Source of the DNA: a virus
Reading direction: 5' to 3' (one strand)
Virus record (IMG/VR): IMGVR_UViG_3300026094_000014
Coordinates: 1-40,953 of that record
Length of the DNA: 40,953 nucleotides
In this document: one piece after another, positions 40,818-40,953 of the stretch
Layout of the letters: each line of letters opens with the position of its first letter
Position numbering within the stretch: the stretch's first letter is position 1
The notes under the pieces: model-generated
Told to the model about the DNA's origin: nothing
Databases searched by the model: none
What the model saw: only the letters and a program-made list of their open reading frames with translations
Program-made: the position numbers and the translations under genes

Positions 40818-40952
40818 CTATTTGTCAAAATTGTGTAGTGCAGTTACTGGCTTACCTAAAGGAACAGGAGATGTAAAAACTACATACCAGCCGTCTGCAT
40901 AAGGAGCGTTAGGCCCTGAAAGATTGCCATTTGAGCTTTGTTCTAGAGTATA
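40818..40952 (-). CDS. C-terminal end of a protein truncated by the window edge
   Basis: The - strand frame is open from the right edge and stops at TAG (40818-40820), 12 bases before the start of the 702-aa gene. The visible 44 residues include LSGPNAPYADGWYVVFTSPV and end ALHNFDK. It is too short to name. Position and spacing suggest another structural gene in the same transcript. Confidence 0.6.
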   Translation of the reverse strand, partial: YTLEQSSNGNLSGPNAPYADGWYVVFTSPVPLGKPVTALHNFDK

Positions 40953-40953
40953 G

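Overview
The window is a piece of an AT-rich T4-type (contractile-tailed) bacteriophage genome, most likely marine and of the cyanophage/pelagiphage kind. The evidence is a recognisable T4 gp15 homologue (tail-sheath stabiliser) preceded by a likely gp14 neck protein, repeated copies of the T4-type late promoter core ATAAATA, and a long run of very large repetitive virion proteins of the sort carried by marine T4-like myoviruses. No photosynthesis, replication, tRNA, integrase or CRISPR signature is present, so the host cannot be fixed from this sequence.

Layout. Positions 3-3551 read on the + strand: neck protein (partial), gp15, then three tightly coupled small enzyme genes (Nudix hydrolase, cupin, HAD phosphatase of the heptose-bisphosphatase type). 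They converge on a hairpin near 3524-3544 with everything else, which reads on the - strand. In order of transcription (right to left) the - strand holds: a truncated gene at the right edge; a 702-aa tail-fibre protein; a 542-aa protein made of 18 BspA-like (DUF285) repeats; two paralogous tail fibres (1099 and 1401 aa, the second with an extra LamG lectin domain); two small virion proteins; two giant paralogous fibres (1716 and 1685 aa, each with eight N-terminal carbohydrate-binding-like modules, the first with an inserted Asp-box beta-propeller); two small structural proteins; three tandem glycine- and cysteine-rich paralogues; a 244-aa protein; a block of three enzymes (2OG-Fe(II) oxygenase, GT9-like glycosyltransferase, NodU/CmcH carbamoyltransferase); two more structural proteins; a 1920-aa structural protein; and an FmdB-type zinc ribbon.

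ATAAATA boxes precede seven transcription units, and several overlap the stop codon of the gene before, so adhesins and modifying enzymes appear to be expressed together late in infection. The working picture is a receptor-recognition and tail-fibre region that contains many glycan-binding modules (CBM-like, LamG, beta-propeller, beta-helix) together with enzymes that make, transfer or decorate sugars or side chains. That these enzymes modify the virion itself is an inference. The most unusual objects are the three Cys/Gly-rich paralogues (about 9-10% cysteine), the lectin and propeller insertions that distinguish otherwise paralogous fibres, and the 18-unit DUF285 protein. No stretch over 300 bases lacks a gene; the longest gap is 142 bases (33580-33721).
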